Assembly (NCBI GenBank): GCA_029783825.1
Contig: JAREIK010002415.1
Span: 1,517,006-1,581,005 of the forward strand
Direction: 5' to 3'
DNA: 64,000 nucleotides
Origin: Sapria himalayana
Taxonomy: Eukaryota > Streptophyta > Magnoliopsida > Malpighiales > Rafflesiaceae
Shown here: positions 49,158 to 59,789 of the stretch, one piece after another
How positions within the stretch are numbered: position 1 is the stretch's first letter
Layout of the letters: the number at the start of each line of letters is the position of its first letter
The notes under the pieces: model-generated
Database searches by the model: none
The model's input: the letters and a program-made list of their open reading frames with translations, nothing else
What the model was told of the DNA's origin: nothing
Position numbers and translations under genes: made by a program

Positions 49158-50386
49158 CTGAAAATTTACATATGAAACACCAAGTAGTCATTCAAATGAG
49201 TGAAATTAATGAAATTCAGAGAATGGAGAAAACATGGCTAATAAATCATTTCTAGTCTTGAGACTATTATTTTCAGATGGTTATAGTTAACTATGAAAGA
49301 TCATCACATATGTGCAGGAAGTTCCAGCCATTTTGATCTCTGCATAGCAACTCAACAAACAAAAAATAGTTGTGTGTAAATGTGCATGTGTAACAAGTAT
49401 ATAATCTTTTAACATTGCAAAAGAAATTAATAATATAGAAATAGACAGAGATATGAATTTGCATAGTACATCCTCAAACATTTTTATTCACACTCACAAC
49501 AATAAAAAAACACATATAATTCATTAATCACGAATCATGAATATATGAAGTACAACAAAAACATTTAGAGGATCCTTATACTATAAGTGCTCTCTATCCA
49601 TAACAAAGTCACTAAGTATAAGCCAAAAAAAATAATATTAACAATGATGAAAATAAATTGAAATATGAATATGTTCAAAGCAGATCATATTATTCCTAAA
49701 GCTCATATGCCACCAAGCTCAGGTAAAAGCATCTCGCCTCAACTCAGGTGCCCTCCTTCCCCACAAATCATATTATTCCTAAATCTCATCTTCTCCTACT
49801 CCTTAAAACTATAGACAATATGTTTATTGTCTTAGAACTTAACATCTTAGATTATTGAAATTTTATTATTTTATTTTTTAACTTTAAATAATTGTGATTA
49901 TTAAAAATACTAATGATATTTGATTTTTATCTTTGATATCTTTTACTTAATTATATTTCATTAATAGATAAAAATTATAGATAATATTTAGTAAATATAT
50001 AATTTATGTATATATTTGGTAGAATACATCTCAGAAAAAAAAATCACGCATTAATTATACTTTACACCTTAAGGCTCCAAAGGCTTTTGCGTTACAATAC
50101 ATCTTACGTATCTTGTACCTCAAATAAGTATGCTTTATAAATACAAATATGTGTACAGATTTTATACCAATAAAAAAGAGCATGTGATAAACAACCTTAA
50201 TATTGCTAGCAATGATGGAAATTTGAGCATTTGAATGCATTTGCAGTGCAAGTAGAACATATAAAGAATACATAATATCTGCAGAGAATCCAGATAATAT
50301 ATTCAGATCATTTAAAAGAAATATCTTCATTATAATAGATAGAAAAAAAGGCAGAATAAACAAACAAAAGTAGCACAACAATGTAC

Positions 50387-50605
50387 CGGAGGCATTGTCA
50401 ATGAATTTGGCTGTGACAAATGCTGTTTAAGATGCCCTGTGTTCACTTGTTGGTTAGCATAATTGAGACTCCCATTAGATCTTAGTTGTGAGCCCAAATT
50501 GAACGGACCCATTATTCCCAATGATTGTAAACCCTGCAAAGCCTGCCCTTGAGAATTATCGACATTGAACTGAGACCCAGAAAAAAGGGTAGCTTTCTGC
50601 TTTGG
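50387..50605 (-). CDS. TAF12: TAF12-like fragment, upstream exon
   Basis: This 219-bp exon has 73 codons and no stop. It starts after GTGTAG with PKQKATLFSGSQFNV and ends with NSLTMPP before GTACAT. The segment LQGLQSLGIMGPFNLGSQLR matches the region of plant TAF12b proteins just before the 'QRTPxL' exon. Phase 0 at the donor fits the next exon exactly. Exons coding for the N-terminus should lie at higher coordinates, but I find none; instead there is a zone of scrambled short duplications. The gene is therefore a fragment at both ends as far as can be seen. Confidence 0.8.
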
Positions 50606-50659
50606 CTACACCCAAAACCATGAGCTTTTTAGACAACATTGCTAAACAAAACAAAATTA

Positions 50660-51004
50660 AAAAAAAAAATTGTCAGTTCATCATTGAATTGAGACCCTGC
50701 AGAGCCTGTCACATTTGTTGTGAAGCATCAATAACATACATTTTTGAATTCAGTTGGCTTTTATTGGATCATGAAATGCAAGTGCATTACCAATATATCT
50801 CCCAGAAAATCAATTTATACTGAAATTATCATATCAGCATATTGAATTTTGTTTCCAATAAAATTTCACTTGATCATATTAGTTTGAGATCAAATAATTC
50901 CTTGTCACTAATATATGATCTAGTCAGCTATATTATTGTGGAGGTTATTGTGAAAGTCGTGATATTATTCATTATCATATTATTGTGGAGGTTATTGTGT
51001 CTAG

Positions 51005-51040
<36 letters not shown>

Positions 51041-51250
51041 TATTGTGGAGGTCGTGATATGCAACATTCACTAATATATGATCAAATAATTCCAATACAA
51101 ATCAAGGAATTTGATCAACATTAGTTTATATGCAACATTCATTATCATATCAGCTATATTTTTGAATTAACCTTCTACTTGCATATATTATTGTGGAGGT
51201 CGTGATATCAGCATATTGAACAATAACATCAGAAATTTCTAATATCAAGG
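50660..51250. repeat. Scrambled short-duplication zone with (TA)n
   Basis: Several 12-25 bp segments recur in changed order. 'attgtggaggt' occurs at about 50936, 50984, 51042 and 51190. 'cactaatatatgatc' is at 50907 and 51069, 'gatcaaataattcc' at 50888 and 51078, and 'tcagcatattgaa' at 50834 and 51209. At 50675-50710 two pieces of the adjacent TAF12 exon (a 'ggctttgcagggt'-like and a 'ggtctcagttcaatg'-like segment) recur joined in the reverse order. A (TA)n tract lies at 51006-51039. Confidence 0.65.
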
Positions 51251-51282
51251 AATTTGAGCTTGAGATTGGGATGCCTCAAACC

Positions 51283-51311
51283 ATGTGTGTGTGTGTGTGT
51301 GTGTGTGTGTG
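51283..51311. repeat. (GT)n microsatellite
   Basis: About 14 GT units. It is the only sizeable GT tract in the window. Confidence 0.9.
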
Positions 51312-51707
51312 ATTTATGACTATGTAGTATTCTTAAATAATTTTTTTAATTAATTAAATTTTTTTTCACTCTTTTCCTTCCCAAAGACACAGAACCCCAA
51401 CCAACCACAAACCACCACTAAATGTGGCATCGAAACGAGGTTTCTAGCAAAGTGGCAGCAGTGCAGTGTGTGAGTGATAATAGCCACCGGCAGTTTATGA
51501 AAAAGATGTAATGCACCCGTAATATAACAATAATGTAGGTTTATAGTTTTTTTTATTCTTTTTGATCTTGTATTGTGCTATTGATATGTGCACCAGGCGT
51601 GTGGGATACCTCAATCATATTTAACTAATATATAAATCTTTGATTTATTAATTTTAATTATTAAGTGTGATTTTATTTCAATTTATATAATTTTATGTTT
51701 AACATGA
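51312..51707. other. Unassigned sequence
   Basis: No gene or element end is recognised. This is the flank beyond the copia LTR. Confidence 0.4.
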
Positions 51708-51984
51708 TGTCAATGCTTGGTAACTTAGGAAAATAAACCCAAAAGAGATGTTTGTGAGGGTAAGGAGTACAACCCGTAGATTAAAAATGTGTATATTGTA
51801 CCTGACAAGTTTATGTGAATGCTGCTCTATCTTGGCCTTGAAATCTTTCTCTTAATATATAAAATTTTCCAAGATTATTTAAATGGGAAGCAAAATAATT
51901 TGTAAAATAATGACATCATTGTTTTCAATTGAATTTAGATAACAAAATTGTCTATTGACTTTGAACATAAGTAGTCCGTTGACA
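51708..51984 (-). repeat. 3' LTR of a minus-strand copia relic
   Basis: On the minus strand the LTR starts TGTCAACGG directly after the polypurine tract TTGAGGGGGA (51985-51996), and I place its end at TTGACA. It therefore has 6-bp terminal inverted repeats TGTCAA/TTGACA and a length of 277 bp, normal for copia elements. The matching 5' LTR is not in the window. Confidence 0.65.
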
Positions 51985-52347
51985 GTCCCCCTCAAATTGA
52001 TGCAGATTGATCAACAAGCATCAATTTATTACTTGGGAAACATTGTCGATGATGAATGAGGATCTTGGTGAAGATAACAGCAATTTGTAATTTAATGGAA
52101 ATATGTGGACAAAAGATAAGAGCTTAAAAGGATTCGCGAATACAGTAACAGGCCACTTTAGTATGCTTTGTGCACTCGTTATAGATAGGACTGGCAGTGA
52201 TCTGAATGACATGTATATTATCGGCATGTAGAGGTATAAGATTAATCTCTGAAGAATCTAGCTCATGAAACAATCCTTGAGACCAAATAATTTCAGAACA
52301 AGCAAGAGACATCTACTGATATTCAGACTCGCTAGATGACTTAAGGG

Positions 52348-52826
52348 TAGAGGTGTCAAACGGGCCGGGCCGGCCCGGCCCAGCACGAGGCACGGCACGG
52401 TTCGGCCGTGCCTGGGCCGGCCCGGCACGATAAAAAAACGTGCCCGAGCGAACAAACCACGTGCCGGGCCGTGCCTTGGCACGGCACGCCGGCACGCGTG
52501 CCTGCGTCGTGAGTCGTGAGTCGCGACTCACGAGTCACGACTCACTGAGTCGTGACTCGTGACCCAACCGGGCCCCGCCCCCAGTAAAAAGACCGCGGGT
52601 CGGGTCCAAACAGACCCGACCCGCCCCGCCCCGCCTGCCCTGCCTTGCCGTGCGCCCGTGCCCGAGCAGGCCGGCACGGCACGGCACGGCCTTGCCGTGC
52701 CCACGGGCCGTGCCGTGCCCGAATTTAAAAAACCGTGCCGTGCCGTGCCGGGCACGGCACGGTAGCACGGCTGGGCACGTGAAAAACGGGCCATGCCGTG
52801 CTGGGCCGGCCCGTTTGACACCTCTA
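52348..52826. mobile_element. hAT MITE (479 bp), nearly intact
   Basis: The ends TAGAGGTGTCAAACGGGCC are perfect inverted repeats for about 21 bp. The flanking 8-mers cttaaggg (52340-52347 and 52827-52834) are identical. The interior is very GC- and CpG-rich, with many GCACGGC and GCCGGGC units and two long palindromes at 52507-52562. It has no transposase. It interrupts the RNase H frame of a copia relic. Intact CpG sites and identical target copies make it the youngest insertion in the window. Confidence 0.95.
52507..52562. repeat. Overlapping long palindromes in the MITE
   Basis: 52528-52544 and 52546-52562 are perfect 17-bp inverted arms around a single C. The overlapping palindrome 52507-52540, centred between 52523 and 52524, pairs at 16 of 17 positions. 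Both are built from GTCGTGA/TCACGAC units, so two alternative hairpins compete for the same bases. Confidence 0.95.
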
Positions 52827-53104
52827 CTTAAGGGCTTTGTCTTGCTTCTTATTTTTCAAGGATATCAATGCATCACTTAAAGAACACATACTAACCAGTG
52901 AAATAGCAATGAGTATCCACACAATCAGCCCAATCAACATCATTATATACAACAAGACGAGTAGAATTGATTGCAAGGAAGAATATGCCACGAGATGAAA
53001 TGCCATCAACATAGCATATGGTCCTACTGACAGCAGCCAAATGAAGATAATGAATATGAAAGAACTAGCTTACAGGTGTCATGTAAGACGGAAAATTCAT
53101 ACAC

Positions 53105-53690
53105 AACCAGAATTAGCCATGCCTAGCCCGGCATGGAACGATCCGGAACTATACCAAGACTAATATCGTGCTAACCCGAGGCATAGCTCATGTCATGTTG
53201 AACCGGGAGAATCATGCCTCGTGCTAGCCCAAGTAAGACCCACATGTCTGGCCCAATAGGCACAATCTAGAGGCACGTGACCCGATATCAAACTCGAGTC
53301 ATAGGTCACGGACTCACGCGCTAATAGGCTTGTACCATCCAGCCCAAATTTAAAAAAAAAAAGAGCATATGTCCCATGGTCGTGCATGTTACAATTTCAT
53401 GTAATCAGGTCAGACATAAAAAGCGACCATCATGACCAATCACTTTCAGTCTTGGAAAAAAAAAATTTAATATCAAACTATCTATCGCCGTCGAATTTGT
53501 TTCCAACGACTACAGTAGAAATCTAGTAGCTACTGGATTTCTATCCTTTAAAAATTTTTTAAAATAAAAATATATATTTTATTCTAATCTAAAAATTTTT
53601 ATAAATATAGAATTGAAATTCAAAAATTTCATTCTCTTTTTGTTTCCTATTTTTTATTTCTTTCTTTCAGCTCTCCTAACCAATCATATA
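53105..53690 (+). mobile_element. Decayed left part of a hAT element
   Basis: The order of GC-rich units (gccatgcctagcccggcatgg, cccgaggcat, cctcgtgctagccc, tcatgacc) parallels the left end of the 33.4-kb hAT. It is followed by the 'gtttccaacgactac' and 'tggatttctatcc' segment and the AT-rich leader also seen there at 33830-34080. Many C-to-T changes show age. No transposase follows at once, and no right end or target duplication is legible. Confidence 0.55.
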
Positions 53691-54380
53691 CATCTATTAT
53701 GATTTTTACAGTTATGAAAAGTGATTAAATTTAAATATGATAATACAATATAAACTAGAAAGTGAAATATAACTATGAGATGTTAACTTCTACTCAAATA
53801 AATTAATATAGCATGATTGTAGTTGTGTTATACAAATTTTTTAAATTTTTTAAAGTTTGTTATTATTTTAATACATAATATAAAATTCTAAATATAAATT
53901 AAAAATTTAATAAATAATATATTTAATATTAATAAATTTGACATAGATTTAAAGAATGATGATAACTCAAATAAAAGACATAAAATCAAAACTAAGTTAT
54001 TTTTAAATAATCTCGACCCAAAATAATTTACATAGAAATTCTAAAATTAAGCAAACTTTAGTAGTATAAATTTATTTTTAGATTATTTTAAAAAAAAAAT
54101 TCAAATGATACCGAAGAAGAATCAACATAATATAAATATCATAAATAATTATATACATACATAAGTGATTGTGACAATGATCACCTTTAAAGATTTGTCT
54201 ATCAATATATCAAAAAACATGATATATTAATCTCAGATAAATCTAACTGAGAGACAAAATCTTTGAAGTTAAATCAAATTCATTTTCATTAGACCCCTTC
54301 ATATACTAAGATTACTTTAGAAATGAATAAATAACAAAACTGATTATGATAAATGATAATTAATCTTATGATTAAAATTT
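53691..54380. other. AT-rich sequence, nothing recognised
   Basis: No open frame or repeat of note. Confidence 0.45.
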
Positions 54381-54640
54381 TGGAGGTAGCCATGGCATTT
54401 TGCCTCGACCATGACCCCGAAAGACCCCACTGTAGCCCACCATGAATAAGGCAGAGATTCCCCACATAAACATAATCAGGTTGGTGGAGCAGAGAGTAGG
54501 GTCGGGGCAAAAACATTTTCCCCATGGCAGGGTCGGGACAAAGTTGGGGAATACGATCCCTACCCCAATCCTGCCCCATTTATGTATTTTTATTATATTA
54601 AATTTTATTATTTATTTAATTATTTTTACATTTTAAATTA
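54381..54640. mobile_element. Possible GGGGC-type MITE fragment
   Basis: The complement strand carries 'ggggcaggattggggtaggg', 'ccccgaccctgcc' and 'gccccgaccctac' segments, paired with 'gtcggggc' and 'gtcggg' units on the plus strand. These form local inverted repeats like those of a second plant MITE type with CGGGGCGGGG ends. Ends and target duplication are not defined. Confidence 0.35.
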
Positions 54641-55040
54641 TAAAATAGGGTGGGATCTGAAGAATTTTGGATTGCAAAAATGGTCATCAGGAATTAGTAA
54701 GGTTTTGTCATTTCTGCCTTCCAAAAGGAGAATCCAGAATCTAAAAATCCACATTTCTACTCCCACTCCACATTCCAAGTCTACTTTCCAGTCCAGTCCC
54801 CAGACCAAATGGCAACGTTTCCACCATCGGCAAACCCACTTCCAGTGACCAGTCTTGAGAGTTTGGACTTCAGTCTTCCAATTCCAAAGACCAAAATCGA
54901 CAATCAAGAACCTAGATTTCAATTCCAAGTCAGTCTCCTTCTCCACTTCATATCCTGTTCCTAGTCCTACCATGTGCATGACATCCTCAATCCCCATTCC
55001 TCAAAATGAGAGGTTGGGACTTAGGTTTGGTACTTTGGTT
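54641..55040. repeat. Pyrimidine-biased CCA/TCC-rich tract
   Basis: The plus strand repeats short phrases such as 'attcca', 'agtcca', 'ttccagt' and 'ccagacc' with T/C bias. The overlapping open frames on both strands (54582-55043 plus, 54638-54997 minus) have the low complexity expected of such a tract, and I do not regard them as genes. Confidence 0.45.
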
Positions 55041-55100
55041 TGAAATTGTTATTATTTTTGAAATTTTTGATGTCGATGTTACTAGAATTATTACTTAATT

Positions 55101-55300
55101 TAGATGTGTCAAACATCCTAGGTGGGTCAGGCCGGCCAATTTTTAGGTGGCCCAATCGGGCCACCATGCCGAACCTGGCATGGAACGGCTTCAGCAGAGC
55201 CAGCCCGGCATGGCCCGCCGGCCTGGCTGTTAGTTTTGGTGGGCTGAGTCATTCATGGAGTTGCTGGATCTGGCCCATTCAGGCCTGGTTTGGGTCATTT
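55101..55300 (-). mobile_element. hAT terminal region (3' end of a minus-strand copy)
   Basis: It begins TAGATGTGTCAAACATCC and carries GC-rich units (caggccggcc, ccagcccggcatgg, ccgccggcctgg). It lies at the correct side and distance to be the 3' end of the minus-strand transposase relic whose acidic C-terminal segment lies at 55800-55985. The left flank 8-mer is acttaatt (55093-55100); no partner was found because the other end has decayed. Confidence 0.6.
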
Positions 55301-55790
55301 TAAAAAATGTTAATCCAAATTGAAAATTATTAAAAAATTTAAATTGTAATATTTAAATTATAATAATTAATTAATTAATTAATTAATTAATTTTTAATTA
55401 ATTAAATTAATAAAATATAAACAATTAAAATTTAAAAACTAACAAGTAACATTTAAGTTTTAACAAAATAACAACTCATAACTAAAAATCATTGAAAATA
55501 TAAAATAACAATTAACAAAACAACTAAGCGAGACCAAGATTGAATAATTAAAAGATAAAAATTAATACATCAATAATAACTCGTAAATATAAAACATGAA
55601 TCCAATTCAATTCCAATCACAAAAACATAAATATCTGAATCAAGTATCAAAATAAAATAATAATAATAAATAAACAAAAATAATCCAAAAATTACAAATA
55701 AAAATGATAAATATCATCAACGTATGATCAATAATGATATCAATATTAGTGTATCAATAAAAGTATGTCATAAGTAGTAAAGTAAGCTCA
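55301..55790. repeat. AT-rich sequence with (TTAA)n
   Basis: A TTAA/AATT tract lies at about 55368-55405. The rest is AT-rich without features and corresponds to the 3' non-coding part of the hAT copy. Confidence 0.5.
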
Positions 55791-55799
55791 GGTGTTTAG

Positions 55800-55990
55800 C
55801 TCAATCATCAATGTCTCAATCTCATATCAGTCATCAATCATCATCAATGTCCCACAAATTATCATCAGCAACCAACTCATCCAATTTCATTGCAGCCCCA
55901 GCACGATCCCGGATGTCCAAGCTCACATCCTTTTAATCATTCATGCTTGCTAATACCTCAATAATATATGATCATAATCTTAATATCCTA
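55800..55990 (-). pseudogene. hAT transposase C-terminal fragment
   Basis: On the minus strand the segment reads IEVLASMND near 55950-55975 and then MKLDELVADDNLWDIDDD near 55835-55890. It corresponds to IEALSCLKDW and the acidic VEELIADDDDLYDIDLD tail of the 33.4-kb element. It is separated from the rest of the transposase (57909 onward) by about 1.9 kb of unrelated sequence. Confidence 0.6.
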
Positions 55991-56669
55991 TCTAAAATTA
56001 CATTTACAATCACAAAAAAAAATAAACTTTGATACTATGCAACACTGGAGAAGTCAATAAATCCTATATCATCTTAGACAGCATGAGATATGTTGACTCC
56101 GATGATTTCCACAACTGTAAAATATCAAAATTTATATTATCGATATGTAATATAATTGAGCAATAATCAATATCTAAGTATCATGATAACTAACTCATAT
56201 TTGATGATTCACCACGTCGTTTCTGTGATACCTCATCTCTCAAGGGGGTCTCATTCATTCCATCACACAATATAATATGTAACAAAATTAAATTTTCTCA
56301 AATGTATCATACATTTTTTTTTCTTTTATTTGCTCAGCAGAATTAAAAACTATATACAACATATTATTTAAGTCACAATCGGCTTTCCTGCACATGTGCG
56401 ATCCCGCATGTGGATCTGTCATCTGCCATAGACATGTACCTGAAAAGGAGTCCTGCAACAGAGTGAGCAAAGCTCAGTAGAGGTAAACTCCTACCAAGTT
56501 ACTCTCTACCTAAATACACATGAAATATCATGCATATATATATCAATGTCCATTCAAGTACAATATTTATATGAATACAATTATGAATGAAATATTTATA
56601 TGCACATATTCCAGAGTCCTATCAACTCCCTCATACATGCCGAAGCCAAGTATGACATGTTATATAAAG

Positions 56670-56702
<33 letters not shown>

Positions 56703-57895
56703 AATATATCTATAGAAATATTAATTTTTTAGAATTATTCTGAAAAATATGAATCTCTTCCAAAAAATATATTGGTCATTTCTCCGAATATAATATGATT
56801 TTTTTTTGGATTTACTCCGAGAAATATGGAACTCCTCCAAAAAATATATTAAACATTTCTCCGACAATATTTTTTTTTCTTTGATATTTTTCAAAAATCA
56901 CCGCGTAACTCTGTTTGGACGTTGACCCAATTTGAATTCACAAATTTATAATAGTCATGCTCCAGAAAAAATACCGCACAACTCAATCTGAACATTATCC
57001 CAATTTGAGTTCGCCAAATACAACCCATATACCTTATGTGTGTGAGTGTGTATCATGCACTCACTCATGTATATAGAATGTTCTCGTGCATATGAAATAT
57101 AATTATATCATTTATGATTAAATGACGTTACAGAGACGGCTATAACAATTCAAACTCAATTTACTTGTACTAAATTTTTCAAACAAAACACAAACTTTTC
57201 ACCAATTAATTTTTTCCAATAAAATTTCTAACAATTCAAATTGAAATATAAAACATGATTATTTATGATCTTCAGATATAAAAAAATGCTGATAGGAGAA
57301 AATAACTACCTTCCTGAAAATTTCATGAAAACTTTATAAATTTAATGTCGAACTGAATATCTTATCACGTAGAACAACTTTAATTATTAGACTATTCTAT
57401 TTCGACTCTAGAATAATCTGTTACGATCAAAAGAAAATCAAGTTTATATTTTTTTCCTCTGCACAGTGATTCTCTCTCTCTCCTAAAGTTTAACTTTCTT
57501 TCTCATAAGGCATCATCCATTTTCCAGATTCACATCAATTTTTTTTATTTATCTTATTTTATTTTATTTTAGTAAAAATTATTATTATTACAATTTTTTT
57601 TCATCAAACGCCTGGACCATGTATGCAAAGCCATGTGCTGACGTCATAGCACTGTCTTTTCCATTTTTTGTTTTTTTTGTTTATATTTATTTATTTATTC
57701 TAATAATTATTTAAATAAATTTAAAAAATAACAAGATTCTGACTTCCTTAGAATTTGATGAAATTTATCACCGTAATTATATTTTTCAAGACGATTTCAA
57801 TAACAAAATTCATTTTATCATCAGAATTCTAAAATTTTTAATTAATTTTCTTATTACTAAATTATTATTTCTCTTTTTTTTCAGAAACAAATCAT
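55991..57895. other. Unidentified ~1.9-kb insert in a hAT relic
   Basis: This stretch has no counterpart in the 33.4-kb element, where the flanking transposase parts are about 150 bp apart. It contains non-coding phrases repeated with variation: a 'ccaaaaaatatatt' segment with 'atttctccga' at 56760-56790 and 56836-56865, and 'acccaatttgaattc' or 'cccaatttgagttc' at 56924 and 56998. A (TA)n tract lies at about 56668-56695. It could be a solo LTR of an unrecognised retrotransposon. I found no convincing TG/CA ends. Confidence 0.4.
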
Positions 57896-57908
57896 ATTAA
57901 TTATTTCT

Positions 57909-59430
57909 TCATTTTTTTCCTGAGATTTCATAGTTTATCTTTGCTAACTGAATGAAAAAATTACCTTCAAATATGATATCTATGTTCGTACTCAGAGTCT
58001 CACTACTACTACCACAAAACCTAGTATCGTAATGTGTAAAGAGCTCAGTCAACTTCTCATGAATAAACTCTTCAGGTTGGTCTTCCAGTTTCATGCACGA
58101 TGATATATATGTCAAAATATTCTCTACTCATTTCACATTAACCCTAGGGTCCATGGAGGAAGCCAGATAATAAAGAGATTGAATGATGAACTTGTACTTT
58201 AAGTATTTGATCTTCATCTCTACAACTATATTGCTAAGTGTCATATGATCTCTAAACTTCATAAACATGCTATTAATTTTACATATGCAATGGAGTGCAA
58301 TGTAAGTGATATGAGTATAAACTGACAAATACATATTAGTCGTGTCATAAAAAATCTCCAGAAATTTCATAAATGAAATTCTTGTAGCTTAGTAAGTATC
58401 GTCAATAATAAGTTCATCACTATTACTATTATGTAGTCAAATATCACGTGTTCGTATCTAACACATAACTCTAAAATAATGTATGTGTAATTCTAATAGT
58501 ATATCACATCCAATTCAAATTATTTCTTTAAACCCACAGAAAAAAAGATAGTACCAAACTCTTATTATTTGCGAGATGTACAAAGAAATTTTAATAAGTT
58601 ATATATTTTTTCTAAAGCACGGGAAATAACTTGTATGCCCGCTTGTACTATGAGATTAATAACGTAACACATGCATCTAACATGAAAAATCTCTCCTAAT
58701 GACTCATTTCTAATATTACTAACAAACATGTTAATGACTACTCTATTTTTTGATACATTATTGAATGTGATACTATAAATTTTATTTTGAATCTTATATT
58801 CCATATAAATTCTCATCATGCACTCATAAATGACTAAATCATCATGAAGATAGAATTTCTGAGAATCCTAATATTTTTTTATTTAGTGTCTATTTAGAAT
58901 CTGCATAGTAAATAGTGAGGCATGCATAAGAAGCATCATCATGACGTGTCTAGATATCAGACGTCACGGACACAACTCCGCTATAATGTCTAAATTCATT
59001 AATTATAATTTTTTTCTAAGTTATAGTATTTTAATATGTCATTCTTAGATGTGGACCTATAAATTATATGATATACAAGTTGAAAATAAGTTTGCATAAT
59101 ATTAGCTACCTTTAAATCCTCCAAAAATCTAATCGAATGACTCAATGTGATGATCAATTTAGAGATGTCTTTCCTTCCTAACTCGTTGAGGTATATGAAG
59201 GGGATCAACATTAAGATTGAACTAAATCTAACCTCAAAGAACCCACCACTGAGATGGATTTACCTAAAATCTAATGCATTATATTTTTTGGTGTATTATT
59301 CGATATTTCACTTAAGGTACTCAGTCTCACACGAACTCTTACAGATTAAAATTTTTTTACGATATTTATATTGTGTCAATTCTTCTTCGGCATCCTAATA
59401 TTTTTATTTTGTATTATATTAAAATAAGTC
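57909..59430 (-). pseudogene. hAT transposase relic, copy 2 (minus strand)
   Basis: Minus strand, from high to low: a decayed BED zinc-finger end (CETEYLK near 59320); LGRKDISKLIITLSHSIRFL (59100-59170) with STSKNDILKYYNLEK, the segment absent from the 33.4-kb copy; then the catalytic core with FNNVSKNRVVINMFVS and HVRCMCYVINLIVQAG (58565-58819); MKFLEIFYDTTNMYLSVYTH (58128-58370); MDPRV; and TYISSCMKLEDQPEEFIHEK (57909-58115). Stops and shifts separate the parts. This copy keeps more of the N-terminal half than the 33.4-kb element and shares its family. Confidence 0.8.
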
Positions 59431-59780
59431 CAAACTATTGATTTTCTTCTAGATTTTTATTTTTTAGATGTTTGAGTCGAGATAACCGAAGAAAACAAAA
59501 TTTTGACGTCCTAAAATATTTTCGTACGATTTTCGTTATCTATATTATAGTTTAGAATGTTAATGTTTAAATTAAGTTCGTTATAATATTATAATTACTA
59601 TTTGTCATTTTAATTTTTTATTTATTTTTTAATCATATTGTAATTAATGTTTTTAAAATTATATATTAATTAATATTAATAAACTAAAACTAAACACTTA
59701 AAGTTTAAAGTTAATTAAAATTAAAAAATAAAACTTAACTAAACAAAATTTAAAAAAAATCCATAATATGTAAAATCACG
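59431..59780. other. AT-rich spacer between two hAT copies
   Basis: It probably holds the decayed leader of the minus-strand copy. No GC-rich end survives. Confidence 0.4.
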
Positions 59781-59789
59781 TTTGCCTTT

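Larger units (their letters stand above)
51985..53090 (-). pseudogene. Copia reverse transcriptase end and RNase H relic, split by a MITE
   Basis: Minus strand, read from 53090 downward: GIFFLAINSTRLVVYNDVDW and then ADCVDTHCYFTG (the 'GYsDsDWAgc...RrStTG' segment); LKNKKQDKALK; the hAT MITE at 52348-52826; SESEYQ and then MSLACSEIIWSQGLFHEL (RNase H helix); PLHADNIHVIQITASPIYN (the 'DNxsAIxIaxNPvyH' motif); and CIRESF near 52125. The final part runs to the polypurine tract and the LTR. It has a few stops and frameshifts but remains well preserved. The upstream polyprotein has been lost at a junction with a hAT relic near 53100. Confidence 0.85.

Noticed and set aside
48731..49191. Plus-strand frame of 129 codons and alternative minus-strand frame of 111 codons
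   Set aside because: These are shadows of the TAF12-like Gln-rich exon; they have no family motif and do not respect its splice sites.
52258..52880. Open frames in the 52-kb MITE
   Set aside because: Same reason: they are by-products of GCCGGGC units. Only the flanking copia frame is genuine.
54582..55043. Pair of opposing open frames of 88-119 codons
   Set aside because: They lie in a pyrimidine-biased short-phrase tract, have low complexity, and show no domain or splice context.
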